64,000 bases of DNA from Paenibacillus puerhi (lineage in GTDB: Bacteria; Bacillota; Bacilli; Paenibacillales; NBRC-103111), in NCBI RefSeq assembly GCF_009846885.1, contig NZ_WUWM01000026.1, forward strand, positions 1 through 64,000. The letters are read 5' to 3'. Shown one piece after another: positions 53,127 to 63,680 of the stretch; the stretch's first letter is position 1; every line of letters begins with the position of its first letter. A model generated the notes under the pieces. It did no database searches. It was not told where the DNA came from and saw only the letters and a program-made list of their open reading frames with translations. The position numbers were made by a program, and so were the translations under genes.

Positions 53127-54926
53127 CTATAAAGGCACTTCAAGTAATGCTAGCGCTTTCTCTAAATAACCGATCGCGGCCGTTTCAAAGGCCTTCGCTT
53201 GCTCCAGGAGCAAGGCGCAAGCTTCTTCTCTTTCCGGCGAAAGCATCTCGGACGTGCGGATAAACGGAACCTCCCCGCTTAAGGACTCGAGCGCTTCCGC
53301 AGCCTCCTCATAAGCCTCCGAGGCCAGGAGCGTTAAGCGCATCGCCTCCCCTTCCAAGGGAACGCTGCGCAAATAATGCGAAGCGTAGCGCTTCGCCTCC
53401 GCATTCGTAAGGGCAAGCTGTCCCATCCCGTACCGGTTCGGAACGATATGATCGCTTCGCAGATGGCTAATCCAGCGATCGTAAGCCGCAAGTCCTGACG
53501 TGTAGCGCAGATAGACGGTGTTGGGCTGGTAGGAGCAGCCGTTCCTTGCATAATCGACGGCGAACCGGATGGCCCTGACCGCCTGCAGCCGCTGCTTCGA
53601 TCCAGGCCGCACCGGAGGGTGGGCTTTCTGGGCTTTCAGAGCTCCGTCAATACCCACTACAAAACGAACCGGGTTGTCCGTCACGTCATCATAAGACAGC
53701 GCTTTGCCTTCCGGATGCATCGGATCGGTCAAATATACGATTCGCTGCGCATCGTCGTATCCATAGATCAGCGCCCACTCATGCACGTAAGGCTTGGCTG
53801 TCAACGTATCGAAGTACAGCACCGGCCGGCCGAGGTCCACATACTTTCGAATAAACGGCATCACCGCTTCTTCGATCGGCAGGACGACCGGAAACCGTTC
53901 CACGGCGCCGAGAAGCGGGATAGGCGACTCCGACAGCTGTCCGAGGAGCATCGTCACCCGGTAGCCCAGCTCCTCCATCAGCGACTGAACCGTCCGCTTC
54001 CAGTCGAACATATAGATGCCGTCGGCAAAGGTGGTTTGATCCGAAATCTTCATCCGAAAAGCAAAGCCCGAAACCCCCATTACATAAGCAGCCTCGCGGC
54101 TATCCCCCAGGGAAGCCAACAAGCGTCCAATACTGTTCACGAGAGAGATTTGCAACGGGGACGCCGCCTGCCAATCCGTGAGCTGCACGATCTTTTTTCC
54201 TGTCAATCCGGACCCTCCTTTCTCCAGGCTAAGGCCGAGAGAGACGCGGATATGCTCCTGTCGGAGCTTCTGGCGGGAGCGGTGTATGTACGTATAAATG
54301 GAACCCACCGTCATGCGATACATGGATGCGATCTCGGCAGGGCTCAGCTGCTGGAAAAAATAAGCGTGGAATATGCCCCGCTCCTTCGGGGTCAGGCAAG
54401 AAATAAGCGCGTGTATCGTTTCATACATTTCTTTGCGCAGCAGATTTTCTGCCGGGTCCTGGGCATCCGCCGCTTCATCCGCCGCCTTCCGGGCAAGATG
54501 ATACAGGATACTGTCGAGATCCTCCCAATCCACCCGCGAACCATCAGCCTGCGCCGCGGCTCCCATCGATGAGAATGACTTCTCCTTCCGGGTCGGTCCC
54601 CCTCCGCGGCGCAAGCGCATATTCGCCTGATTGCGAACAATACGGTACAGCCAGGGAAGGAACCGGCTTGTATCCGCCAGCGTGCCCAGATGCATGAAAG
54701 CCCGTATCAGCGCATCCTGGACGACATCGTCTGCCAAATGCGGATCTCCGGTCATCCGCTCGGCCCAGCCGCGCGCTTTAGTCCGGTGCTGCTCGATTAG
54801 CTCCCCGAAAGCTTCCGTATCCCCCAGCTGTGCCCGCTCCACCAAAGCTTTGTCCAGCTCAGCCTGCGCCGCGGCCTGCCGTTCTGCTTGGGTTATGCTT
54901 GCTGTGTGCTCCGCCCTGATAACCAT
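53127..54926 (-). CDS. ECF sigma factor fused to a C39/BtrH-like domain
   Basis: A 599-residue protein. Residues about 25-105 are sigma-70 region 2 (TEAFGELIEQHRTKARGWAERM, DDVVQDALIRAFMHL, FLPWLYRIVRNQANM) and about 165-225 are region 4 (LTPKERGIFHAYFFQQLSPAEIASMYRMTVGSIYTYIHRSRQKLR). The remaining 370 residues begin with a C39 peptidase/BtrH-like domain of about 175 residues: LVNSIGRLLASLGDSREAAYVMG and HEWALIYGYDDAQRIVYLTDPM. The usual catalytic Cys near its start is absent, so it is probably a binding domain. A helical tail follows. GGAGGG lies 3 bases before ATG 54926. It is followed by the cytoplasmic binding protein, forming one operon. Its signal is unknown. Confidence 0.78.
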   Translation of the reverse strand: MVIRAEHTASITQAERQAAAQAELDKALVERAQLGDTEAFGELIEQHRTKARGWAERMTGDPHLADDVVQDALIRAFMHLGTLADTSRFLPWLYRIVRNQANMRLRRGGGPTRKEKSFSSMGAAAQADGSRVDWEDLDSILYHLARKAADEAADAQDPAENLLRKEMYETIHALISCLTPKERGIFHAYFFQQLSPAEIASMYRMTVGSIYTYIHRSRQKLRQEHIRVSLGLSLEKGGSGLTGKKIVQLTDWQAASPLQISLVNSIGRLLASLGDSREAAYVMGVSGFAFRMKISDQTTFADGIYMFDWKRTVQSLMEELGYRVTMLLGQLSESPIPLLGAVERFPVVLPIEEAVMPFIRKYVDLGRPVLYFDTLTAKPYVHEWALIYGYDDAQRIVYLTDPMHPEGKALSYDDVTDNPVRFVVGIDGALKAQKAHPPVRPGSKQRLQAVRAIRFAVDYARNGCSYQPNTVYLRYTSGLAAYDRWISHLRSDHIVPNRYGMGQLALTNAEAKRYASHYLRSVPLEGEAMRLTLLASEAYEEAAEALESLSGEVPFIRTSEMLSPEREEACALLLEQAKAFETAAIGYLEKALALLEVPL

Positions 54927-55041
54927 ACCCTCCTTCTGCTTCTCTTCCGGCCTATTCGGATAGATGCCCCCCGCCTCACGGATTTGAACAGATTTCGAAC
55001 AAATAATTTCACCATCTTGCGGGAAGACGGATCATCGGGAA

Positions 55042-55070
55042 AATAAAAGGCGACCTGACCAGGTCACCTT
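55042..55070 (-). terminator. Rho-independent terminator of the aminopeptidase gene
   Basis: AAGGCGACCT/AGGTCACCTT stem (one G-U-type pair) with a GACC loop, then UUUUAUUUU on the minus strand. Confidence 0.65.
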
Positions 55071-55118
55071 AGCTTTCTTGCTATTCCACATTCCCTGGGC
55101 CGCATCGATCAGCCCGAA

Positions 55119-56351
55119 TCAAATGGCCCAGTTCCCGTTCCTGAATATCGCCTCGGTCTTCCCGTCCGGCGTCACGCCGTCGATATTCAGATCAGCCGAT
55201 CCGATCATAAAGTCGACATGGATCAAGCTTCTGTTAGCTCCATGTGCCGCCAGCTCCTCCGGCTTCATCTCGGGGCCGCCGTCCAGGTTCACAGGGTAAG
55301 CCTGACCGAGCGCGAGATGGCAGGAAGCATTCTCATCGAACAACGTATTATAGAAAATAATATTCGAATTCGATATCGGCGAATCATGCGGAACGAGCGC
55401 GATCTCCCCGAGCGAGCCGGCTCCCTCATCCGTCTCCAGCATCTTGGTCAGGGCATCGGCGCCCTGCTCTGCAGTAAAGTCAATGACCTTCCCGTTCTTG
55501 AACGTCAAGGAGAAGCCGTCGATAACCTGCCCGTTGTAATTCAGAGGCTTGGTGCTTCGAACCGTGCCGTTCACGCTGTCCTTATGCGGCATTGTGAATA
55601 CTTCCTCCGTCGGCATATTCGGATTGAACAGGTTCCCTTCGCCATTCCCTTTCGCTCCGCCGAGCCACACATGGTGCTCGGGAAGGTCGACCGTCAGGCT
55701 CGTGCCCGGACCTTCGTAGCGCAGCTGCTTGTAGCGCTTGGCGTTGAGCTGCTCCACCTTCTGAAGCAAGGTCTCGTTATGCTTCTTCCAGGCCTGGATC
55801 GGGTCTTCGGCATTAAGACGAGTCGCGTCGATGATCTTCTCCCACAGCTTGCTTACAGCCTCGTCCACAGCGAGGCCAGGGAATACTTTGGCCGCCCACT
55901 CCGGCGTAGCATACGAGATCAGAGTCCATGAATTCGTATGGTTCATCAGGTAAGCGCGATACTTGCTCAGCGCCTGGGCTGCCGCTCGAGTAGCCGTGGA
56001 AATCCGCGAGGCATCCACACCATCGAGCAGATCCGGGTTGGGGGCATATATCTGAATAAAAGCGGCGCCGTTCTCGGCGTATTCCTCCATAGACCTGGCC
56101 CGCCACATCGGATACTCCCCGAGCGCCTCCTCGGGAGCGAGCCGGTACTTGATCAGCGACAGCTCCTCGTCGTTATATTCCACGTGGACATGGCGCGCCC
56201 CCGCCTCATAGGCGCTGGCTGCGATGCGCCTGACCAGATTGGCTGCGGCGATCGGCGCCATGATGACAACCGTCTGGCCGCTCTGTACATTGACGCCGAC
56301 CTTGACGGCCAATTCGGCATAGTGATCTAATTGCTTGGCTGAAAGAATCAT
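55119..56351 (-). CDS. ampS: M29-family aminopeptidase
   Basis: A 410-residue metallopeptidase of the AmpS/AmpT/AmpII family, removing N-terminal residues from peptides in the cytoplasm. ATG 56351 has GGGAGG seven bases upstream; an in-frame start at 56372 is less likely. Typical blocks are YAELAVKVGVNVQSGQTVVI, KWVKE-like and RSTKPLNYNGQVIDGFSLTFKNGKV, and the metal-binding GEIALVPHDSPISNSNIIFYNTLFDENASCHLALG with a C-terminal HVDFMIGSADLNIDG. It is a single-gene unit between terminators. Confidence 0.9.
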   Translation of the reverse strand: MILSAKQLDHYAELAVKVGVNVQSGQTVVIMAPIAAANLVRRIAASAYEAGARHVHVEYNDEELSLIKYRLAPEEALGEYPMWRARSMEEYAENGAAFIQIYAPNPDLLDGVDASRISTATRAAAQALSKYRAYLMNHTNSWTLISYATPEWAAKVFPGLAVDEAVSKLWEKIIDATRLNAEDPIQAWKKHNETLLQKVEQLNAKRYKQLRYEGPGTSLTVDLPEHHVWLGGAKGNGEGNLFNPNMPTEEVFTMPHKDSVNGTVRSTKPLNYNGQVIDGFSLTFKNGKVIDFTAEQGADALTKMLETDEGAGSLGEIALVPHDSPISNSNIIFYNTLFDENASCHLALGQAYPVNLDGGPEMKPEELAAHGANRSLIHVDFMIGSADLNIDGVTPDGKTEAIFRNGNWAI

Positions 56352-56435
56352 GATTGGGCCTCCCTTATACACTTGCGATTTTCCCCTATTATATCGTTCA
56401 GGCTCCGCAATATCAAAGACCCGGCCAATAAAAAA

Positions 56436-56471
56436 AACGATGGATCAAGGCCTTGAGCCCCGTCCATCGTT
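56436..56471 (-). terminator. Terminator of glyQS
   Basis: AACGATGGA/TCCATCGTT stem followed on the minus strand by eight U residues. It lies 26 bases after the glyS stop. Confidence 0.75.
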
Positions 56472-56496
56472 TCTAAAAATGGCATAAGCCGTTCGT

Positions 56497-58573
56497 TTAT
56501 TTCGAGACCAGCTTCGAGAAGTCGGCAAATGCCTGGATATCCCCGGCGACGTTCGCAAGCAGCGCCAGCCGGTTGCGGCGAACCGCCTCGTCCTCCGCCA
56601 TAACCATCACCGCATCGAAGAATGCTGTGATCGGAGCGCTGAGCGATGCCAGCAGCTCGTAGGCTTCCGCAAGCCGGGCCGCGCGGACAGACTCGGCGAA
56701 CCGGCTGTGCACATCCTGCCACTGCGCATACAGCTCGCCTTCCGCCGCTTCCGTGAACAGTCCGGCATCGACCTCGCGGGATTCCGACTTGGCCGCCAGA
56801 TTGCAGACGCGGTTGAAAGATTCTACGGCCTTGCGGAGCGATTCCTTATGGCCATCGGAAGCCGCGTCAGCCAATACCTCGGCACGGAGCAGTGTACGGC
56901 GCACATCCTCGGCGCCGGCACCCAGCACGGCGTCCACGACATCATACCGGATGCCTTTATCTGCCAGCACGTTCTTCACCCTCAGGGTAAAGAATTCCTG
57001 CATGTCGCGGCGAATCTCTGCGGCAGCCCGCTTCAGACCGCGCTCAGCCTGCACCTCCAGCGCGATATCGAAGAGCTCGGTAAGCGTCAGCTCCAGCCCG
57101 TGGGCCAGCAGCGTGCTGACGATACCCGCTGCCTGGCGGCGGAGCGCGTAAGGATCCTGCGACCCTGTCGGGATGATGCCGATCGAGAAGCAGCCGGCGA
57201 TCGTATCGATCTTGTCGGCGATGCCGACGAGCGCTCCCACCAGCGACGCAGGAGGCTGATCCCCGGCGTTGCGCGGCGAATAATGCTCGTTGATCGCACG
57301 GGCAACCGCTTGATCCTCGCCTGCCATCGCGGCGTAATCTTCGCCCATAATGCCCTGAAGCTCAGGGAATTCGTAGACCATCTGGGAGACGAGGTCGAAC
57401 TTGCATATATCAGCCGCCCGGCTGGTCTGCTTGCGAACCGGTTCATCCACAGCCAGATGCGCGGCCAGCTTGTCCGCGATCTTGCGGATGCGGCGAACCT
57501 TATCCGCTACGGAGCCGAGCTCCTCGTGATAGACGATCGTCTCGAGCTTGGCGAGCGCGTCTGCGATTACCAGCTTCTTGTCTTCCTCATAGAAAAACTT
57601 GGCGTCGGACAGACGCGCCCGCAGTACCTTCTCATTGCCCTTCGCCACTACGTCAAGCGCCAGAGCGTCGCCGTTGCGCACCGTTACGAAATGCGGCTGA
57701 AGCCGCCCTTCCCCATCCAGCACCGGGAAGTAGCGCTGATGCTCTCTCATCGAGGTAATCAGCACATCCTGCGGAATCGACAGGAACGCCGGATCGAACG
57801 AGCCGGTCAACACCGTCGGCGTCTCGACCAGGAACAGCACTTCCTCCAGCAAATCTTCCTTGACGGCAATATGCCAGCCGCGCTCGGAAGCGAGCGCCTC
57901 GATGCCGGCGGCGATCGCTTGGCGGCGCTCCTCCACGTCCGCGATCACGTACTGCTCCTTCAGCTTAGCCGCATACTCAGCAGGCTCGGCGATCACCGCA
58001 TCCTGTCCGAGGAAGCGATGGCCCCGGGTTACGTTGCCGGAGGCTACGCCCGTGATTTCGAACGGCACGACATCCGCGCCGTGCAGCGCCACCAGCCAGC
58101 GGATCGGCCTCACATACCGCAGCTCATAGCTGCCCCACCGCATGTTTTTCGGAAATGTCAGCGAGGTGACGAGCGCAGGCAGCGCCTCCGGCAGCAGCGT
58201 CGAGGCCTCGACGCCTTGGCTGCTCTTGATCCCATATACATAGTCAACGCCCCCTAGCTCCCGGAAAAACAGCTCCTCCGGCGCTATTCCCTGGCTGCGG
58301 GCGAAGCCAAGGGCAGCCTTGCTCCAGCCGCCGGCTTCATCCAGCGCCACCTTGCGGGCCGGACCTTTAACTTCCTCGCTGAGATCCTGCTGCTTGTCGG
58401 CAAGGCCGCTAACCAGCACCGCCAGCCGACGGGGGGTCGCATAAGCTTTGACGCCCTCATAAGAGAGACGGCTGGCCTCCAGCCACTTCTCCGTCTTTTC
58501 CTTCAGCTGCTCCATAGCAGCGCGCACGAAGCGGGCAGGCACCTCCTCCAGCCCGATCTCCAGAAGCAAATCC

Positions 58574-58581
<8 letters not shown>
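56497..58581 (-). CDS. glyS: Glycyl-tRNA synthetase beta chain
   Basis: A 694-residue beta subunit of the bacterial alpha2-beta2 glycyl-tRNA synthetase, which binds tRNA-Gly and contributes the anticodon-binding C-terminus. It starts [20 protein letters not shown] and shows [17 protein letters not shown] [26 protein letters not shown], and the C-terminal [21 protein letters not shown], all standard. Length is normal. The start overlaps the end of glyQ by 8 bases. A housekeeping gene pair. Confidence 0.97.
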
Positions 58582-59467
<886 letters not shown>

Positions 59468-59530
59468 TTCGCTCCTTTATACAAATGGTACGGCCTGCAA
59501 GCCGCGGCATGCGCGCAGCGGACATGAAAA

Positions 59531-59757
59531 AGCTCCCGTCCCTACGTCTGCCGACTTGGCCGACGTAGGGACGGGAGCTGAAGCTCTCGCGGTTCCACCC
59601 TACTTGGTTCCCCTGCTGGAGAACCCGCTTTTTTCCGAGGCATGTCTCTCTGGAGCGCCATGGTTTCCGGTCCGTCTCTCCGGGCTCCCACTATCCCCAG
59701 CTCGCTAAACCAACGGTATCCGGCAACTTTCTCCTTCATTGAGAACGATTCGATTCT
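59531..59757 (-). ncRNA. Glycine T-box leader riboswitch
   Basis: The minus strand carries the T-box core AGGGTGGAACCGCG (59602-59589), a stem I region with AG-box-like GATAGTGGGAGCC, and a terminator with a perfect 18-bp stem (59531-59548 with 59562-59579) followed by UUUUUC. Uncharged tRNA-Gly would favour the antiterminator and glyQS transcription. A GGC in the stem I loop may be the specifier codon, but I cannot fold it here. Confidence 0.93.
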
Positions 59758-59763
59758 GTAGCT

Positions 59764-59792
59764 ATTTTATGCGAACCGCTGACCGTTGTCAA
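59764..59792 (-). promoter_or_regulatory. glyQS promoter
   Basis: TTGACA (59792-59787) and TAAAAT (59769-59764), exactly 17 bases apart, immediately upstream of the T-box leader. Confidence 0.8.
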
Positions 59793-59854
59793 ACAAAAGC
59801 TGTGTCTGCAGGGATGGGCATGCTTCTGGAGCCCCCGGACCGTAACGGCTCAGC

Positions 59855-60988
59855 TCAAAGCTCGGCCTTGGACGCTGCAGCGGAATTGCTCGGCGGGACC
59901 GCATGCCCGAGCTGCTGCAGCACCTGCCCAAGCTCCGCCATCATGCGGTACGAGCCGCGCAGAGGCTTGTAGCCCAGCTTGCGGTTAATCGCCAGGATCG
60001 GCTCGTTGGTCGAGTCGTTATCCGTACGTAGATAGGCGGCCCCGCGACGCTTCGCCAGCTCGATGGCTTTTATTTTGAGCGCGAGCGCGAGTCCCCTGCC
60101 GCGATAGGCCCGGCTCACACCCGTGTATTCATGATACATCCCATTGGAGTCCGGATTGTACAGAACATTCGTCATGCCCACAAATTTCCCGCCGTCTGCC
60201 GCAATAATCACCTGTTCGGGCGCATACCCCTCCGGCATCAGATACCACTTGCGCCATTCGTGCATCCCGGGCACTTCACCGAGAAAGCCGGGGATATCGA
60301 CCAGCGTCTCCCGGCATAGCTCGTACAGCTTCGCCTCGCTCTCTTCGCCAGGGGCATCCGCCAGCGTCAGAAAACGAATCCCGTCTTTGTCCAGCTCTTC
60401 CATGCGCGCGTAGTCGGCATGCGGCGGATTATACGCAGCCGCTTCATCCAGCCTCAGCACGGACTGGAAGGCGTGACGGTCAACCGCAAATCCCCGGCGG
60501 CGGGCAAAGGACATCGCTTCCGGCTGATCATCCCATACCTCGCTTAATAACACGGAAGCTCCGAGGCCGTCCGCCCACTGGGCGACATGCTCCAGCAGCC
60601 GTTGCCCGATGCCCTGTCTGCGGTGAGCCGCATCGACAACAAGCGTGCAGCACAGGATGCCGGGCTCCGTCCAGGGCGCCCGCCAGCACCAGACATACCC
60701 CACGATGGCGCCGCTTTCCGATATCGCGACACGTCGTTCCCGGTCGTAACCGGCTAATTTTCCATTGTCGTCGATCCAGGTTTTCCCTTTCTCATACAGC
60801 TTCCGGTCGTCCTCCAGCAGCTTCTCCGCAGTTGTGGGCTCGGCCCAGACCTGATTCAGCAAATGTGCGATTGCTGCATAGTCGTCCGGCAGCTGCAGGG
60901 AACGAAGCTGTATGCCTTCCGAAGGCCCGGTCCAACCGCTAGATGCTTGCTTCCTGTTTGTTCCTGTCTCTCCGTGCGTTTCTCCCAA
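59855..60988 (-). CDS. Double-GNAT N-acetyltransferase
   Basis: A 377-residue protein with two GNAT domains. The start is TTG 60988 with GAGGAG eight bases upstream; the ATG just before it is out of frame. The N-terminal GNAT (about 27-170) has RRQGIGQRLLEHVAQWA, and the C-terminal one (about 215-350) has YRGRGLALALKIKAIELAKRRG and TNEPILAINRKLGYK, both acetyl-CoA binding. The double layout resembles mycothiol synthase-like and antibiotic-modifying enzymes, but the substrate is unknown. It is upstream of the glyQS promoter and ends shortly before it. Confidence 0.85.
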   Translation of the reverse strand: MGETHGETGTNRKQASSGWTGPSEGIQLRSLQLPDDYAAIAHLLNQVWAEPTTAEKLLEDDRKLYEKGKTWIDDNGKLAGYDRERRVAISESGAIVGYVWCWRAPWTEPGILCCTLVVDAAHRRQGIGQRLLEHVAQWADGLGASVLLSEVWDDQPEAMSFARRRGFAVDRHAFQSVLRLDEAAAYNPPHADYARMEELDKDGIRFLTLADAPGEESEAKLYELCRETLVDIPGFLGEVPGMHEWRKWYLMPEGYAPEQVIIAADGGKFVGMTNVLYNPDSNGMYHEYTGVSRAYRGRGLALALKIKAIELAKRRGAAYLRTDNDSTNEPILAINRKLGYKPLRGSYRMMAELGQVLQQLGHAVPPSNSAAASKAEL

Positions 60989-61225
60989 TTGACATGCTCC
61001 TCACTGCCCTTCGCACTGCTTGCAGCAAGCAAGGGCTTGACTTATCGAACCTGGAGACTCAGCGTAACCTTCTCCTGTTCTTTAGGCCCAATTATGTCAC
61101 ACTCTGGTATAGTCTTCCAGGTAAAGTTCGATTAAATCTATCTTGTCTCCCTGCTCTCTCTAAGCGGGATGCTGTATACTAAAGAGACCTGAACCATGCT
61201 TCCTATAGCCTTCCGGAGGTGTTTC

Positions 61226-61519
61226 ATGCCGAAATCCGCACTTGTTCTGCTCGCCGGCGTACTGCTCGTCTGTCTGCTTCCCTACTCCCCTTGGATTACG
61301 CAGGATGTTGCCGCGGCCCAAGCCGCCCGCTTCATCGCCAGCCAAAATACCGGCCGGACCGACGGCTGCGGCGTTGTCCGGGTCATCGGCTCGCGTCAAG
61401 CCTTCTTCGGGCGCGAAGTCACGCTGGAGCTGGCTTGCGGCCTGCTCCCTGCGGGTAGTTCAGGACCCTACTCTAGAAAAACCTTCTACGTATCCACGCT
61501 CGGGAGCGTGCACGAATAA
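61226..61519 (+). CDS. Small exported or membrane-attached protein
   Basis: A 97-residue protein from ATG 61226 with GGAGGTG just before it (the frame is open to 61196). Residues 4-22 are hydrophobic (ALVLLAGVLLVCLLPYSPW), a signal peptide or anchor, followed by a folded domain with two cysteines (DGCG, LACG) that could form a disulfide outside. No family recognised. It shares its direction with the glutamine-rich gene 100 bases downstream. Confidence 0.6.
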   Translation: MPKSALVLLAGVLLVCLLPYSPWITQDVAAAQAARFIASQNTGRTDGCGVVRVIGSRQAFFGREVTLELACGLLPAGSSGPYSRKTFYVSTLGSVHE

Positions 61520-61622
61520 CTAATATTAAGTATAAAAGCAACCGCCTCATACCATAATACTCGGGTATGTCTGAAGTCTAAGCTTCGACAATCAAACTCA
61601 CCTACATGGAGGCTACTACGTT

Positions 61623-61946
61623 ATGAACCAAAACCCGCAAACTCAGCAAATTTCCCAACTGATTCAGCAGCTGACCCAGCAAACCCAGCAAGCATCCGGT
61701 CTATATGAGCAGCTGCTCAAGCAGGAACAAAGCAATGCTATGCAGCTTGAGCAAATAGCCCAGCGCGAGCATCAAGCCGTTCAAATCATCCAGCATGCCC
61801 TGCAAGGCCATCAAACCGCTTTGCAGCAGCTGCAGCAAATCTCCCATCTATCTCAACAAATCGACTCTGCGCTGTCTTCCTATACGCCGGGCTATGCTTC
61901 GCAGTCTCCATACTCGATTGCCTATTCGAGTCAGCAAAGACATTAA
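61623..61946 (+). CDS. Glutamine-rich coiled-coil protein
   Basis: A 107-residue protein with about 30 percent Gln. Residues 5-85 form a continuous amphipathic coiled coil with heptad-like Leu/Ile spacing (QISQLIQQLTQQTQQ..., LEQIAQREHQAVQIIQHAL). The tail (86-107) is Ser/Tyr-rich (YTPGYASQSPYSIAYSS). GGAGG precedes ATG 61623 and a strong terminator follows. Paenibacillus genomes often carry such small Gln-rich proteins, which may be spore-coat or surface associated; this is inference. Confidence 0.7.
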   Translation: MNQNPQTQQISQLIQQLTQQTQQASGLYEQLLKQEQSNAMQLEQIAQREHQAVQIIQHALQGHQTALQQLQQISHLSQQIDSALSSYTPGYASQSPYSIAYSSQQRH

Positions 61947-61961
61947 TCGGCCAGCGAACCA

Positions 61962-62007
61962 CATAAGCCTAAGGGACCGGCATGCTTGCCGATCCCTTAG
62001 GCTTATG
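61962..62007. terminator. Strong bidirectional terminator
   Basis: CATAAGCCTAAGGGA pairs perfectly with 61993-62007, and the inner CCGGCA/TTGCCG extends the stem almost to the loop. It lies between the convergent ends of the Gln-rich gene and the chemotaxis receptor. Confidence 0.8.
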
Positions 62008-62022
62008 TCATTTACATAGACA

Positions 62023-63537
62023 TCAGACGGTGAATTGCTTCTCCAGTGACCGGCTAAGGTCGAAGATTGCCGTAATCTCCTCGTTGATTTGCATGGCCGC
62101 TCTCGACTGCTTCTCGCTAAGGCCGCTGATCGATTCCAGCGCCGCGATCCCGTCATTCGTTACCTCCGTGATCCTGAACATCGCTTCCGTAACCGCTTCG
62201 GACCGGTTCCGTATGACCCGCATCAAACCGTCCATTTGTTCAATAAACTGGAGCAACTTTCCTATCACGATCTGAACCTGTAGAAACTCGCTTGAGAAGG
62301 CTTCGATCTGCCTAGCCGACAGATGAGCCGCTTGACGGCCTGTCGTCACATGCCTGGCCATGACCTCTCCTGTTTCATGGAGACGGTGCATACTGGCCTG
62401 AATATCCTGCGCAGCCTCCTGGCTTCGAACGGCGAGCTTACGGATCTCCCCGGCTACTACATCAAAGCCCGATCCATGCTCCCCCGCTCTTGCCGCCTCG
62501 ATCGAAGCGTTAAGAGCCAGCAGTTGAGTCTGCTCCGATACCTCCTGAATCAGATCGCCCGTCGTTTCCGCATGCTGCATGGTATGCCGGGAAGTTTGGA
62601 TGGACTCGGCGCCTGCCGTTACCGCCTCGAAGATTTGGTTGAGCTGGCCGGTAAGCGTGTTGAACTTATCCAGGCTGGCTGCCAGAATCTCATCGGCAGC
62701 AGCCGCTTCCCGCCGCACCTCCTCGGAGGAGTCCACGGCCAACCGGATCGGTTCCGAGATGTCCTGCAGCAGCTCATCCATCTGCTCGATGGAGTAGGCT
62801 TGATCGCCCAGTCCGCCTAGCACGTCCTCATAGGCCTGATTCATTTTCAGATTGGTGCTCACATTCGCCTGGGACGTTTCCGCAACTAGCCCTGCGGTCA
62901 AGCCGATTCGCTCCGATAGCTGGCGGACTTGGCCCAGTAAATCCAGCAGCTGCTGCTCCTTCTGACGCGCCTCCTGCTCCAGTTGGGCATGAATTCGTCG
63001 TTTGGACTTGATCTGCAGCACCGTCGCGCTTGAGGTCAGGATCAGAAAGCCCGCGTGCAGGGATAGCATAAGAAGAGAATAATGCCCCGTACCGAATACA
63101 AGCTCGGGAGCGAACAGATAACCGCCTACATGCTGAATGGCAAATAGTGAGGTCATCAGCCAGATCAGGCGAATATTTTCATAGTAGGCAGCCGCTGCTA
63201 CAACCATAAAGATCGAAAAATGAAACTCGACTCCTCCCCCGCTTCCGCTAATAATCGAGATGCTGGCCAGCGTCAAGGCCAAGGTGACAAGCCACGGCAA
63301 AGCCCGGTGAGCGCTGTCGCGCAGGTAGATGAAAATACCGGCCGCCACGGGGATCAGGGAGGCCGCCAGAATCAGCACCTGTCCGAGCCGATAGCCGGAT
63401 CCGGCCGACAGAGGAGCATGCATCTCCAGTTCATGCTGAAAAACATGATAACGCGTTGCCGCTATGAAGATCAGAATATTAAGCAGGGCCGCAGCGGAGG
63501 CCAGCTGGAGCATAAGCCGGTTTTTCTTGTCTTGCAT
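62023..63537 (-). CDS. Methyl-accepting chemotaxis protein without periplasmic loop
   Basis: A 504-residue chemoreceptor. The N-terminal ~190 residues hold about six membrane segments with short loops ([19 protein letters not shown] to LQIKSKRRI), and no large extracellular sensor or HAMP is seen. The cytoplasmic signalling domain reaches its hairpin tip at [41 protein letters not shown]. It thus probably senses membrane state, energy or a membrane-soluble ligand. GAGAGGA precedes ATG 63537. It stands alone. Confidence 0.88.
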   Translation of the reverse strand: MQDKKNRLMLQLASAAALLNILIFIAATRYHVFQHELEMHAPLSAGSGYRLGQVLILAASLIPVAAGIFIYLRDSAHRALPWLVTLALTLASISIISGSGGGVEFHFSIFMVVAAAAYYENIRLIWLMTSLFAIQHVGGYLFAPELVFGTGHYSLLMLSLHAGFLILTSSATVLQIKSKRRIHAQLEQEARQKEQQLLDLLGQVRQLSERIGLTAGLVAETSQANVSTNLKMNQAYEDVLGGLGDQAYSIEQMDELLQDISEPIRLAVDSSEEVRREAAAADEILAASLDKFNTLTGQLNQIFEAVTAGAESIQTSRHTMQHAETTGDLIQEVSEQTQLLALNASIEAARAGEHGSGFDVVAGEIRKLAVRSQEAAQDIQASMHRLHETGEVMARHVTTGRQAAHLSARQIEAFSSEFLQVQIVIGKLLQFIEQMDGLMRVIRNRSEAVTEAMFRITEVTNDGIAALESISGLSEKQSRAAMQINEEITAIFDLSRSLEKQFTV

Positions 63538-63680
63538 GTTACGTTCATCCTCTCAGAAATAATCGGCGGGTCGGTCCCTGCCTTCATGTGCAAGAACAGT
63601 GTACAAAAGCGGGTTGAAACTTTTTTGAACAGAACTAACAAACGGCTTAGCTGAGAAGATGGTGAGGGCCTCGGGCGCGA

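Noticed and set aside
56707..58257. A 516-residue plus-strand frame
   Set aside because: Exact antisense of glyS, rich in Arg and His as expected for a shadow frame.
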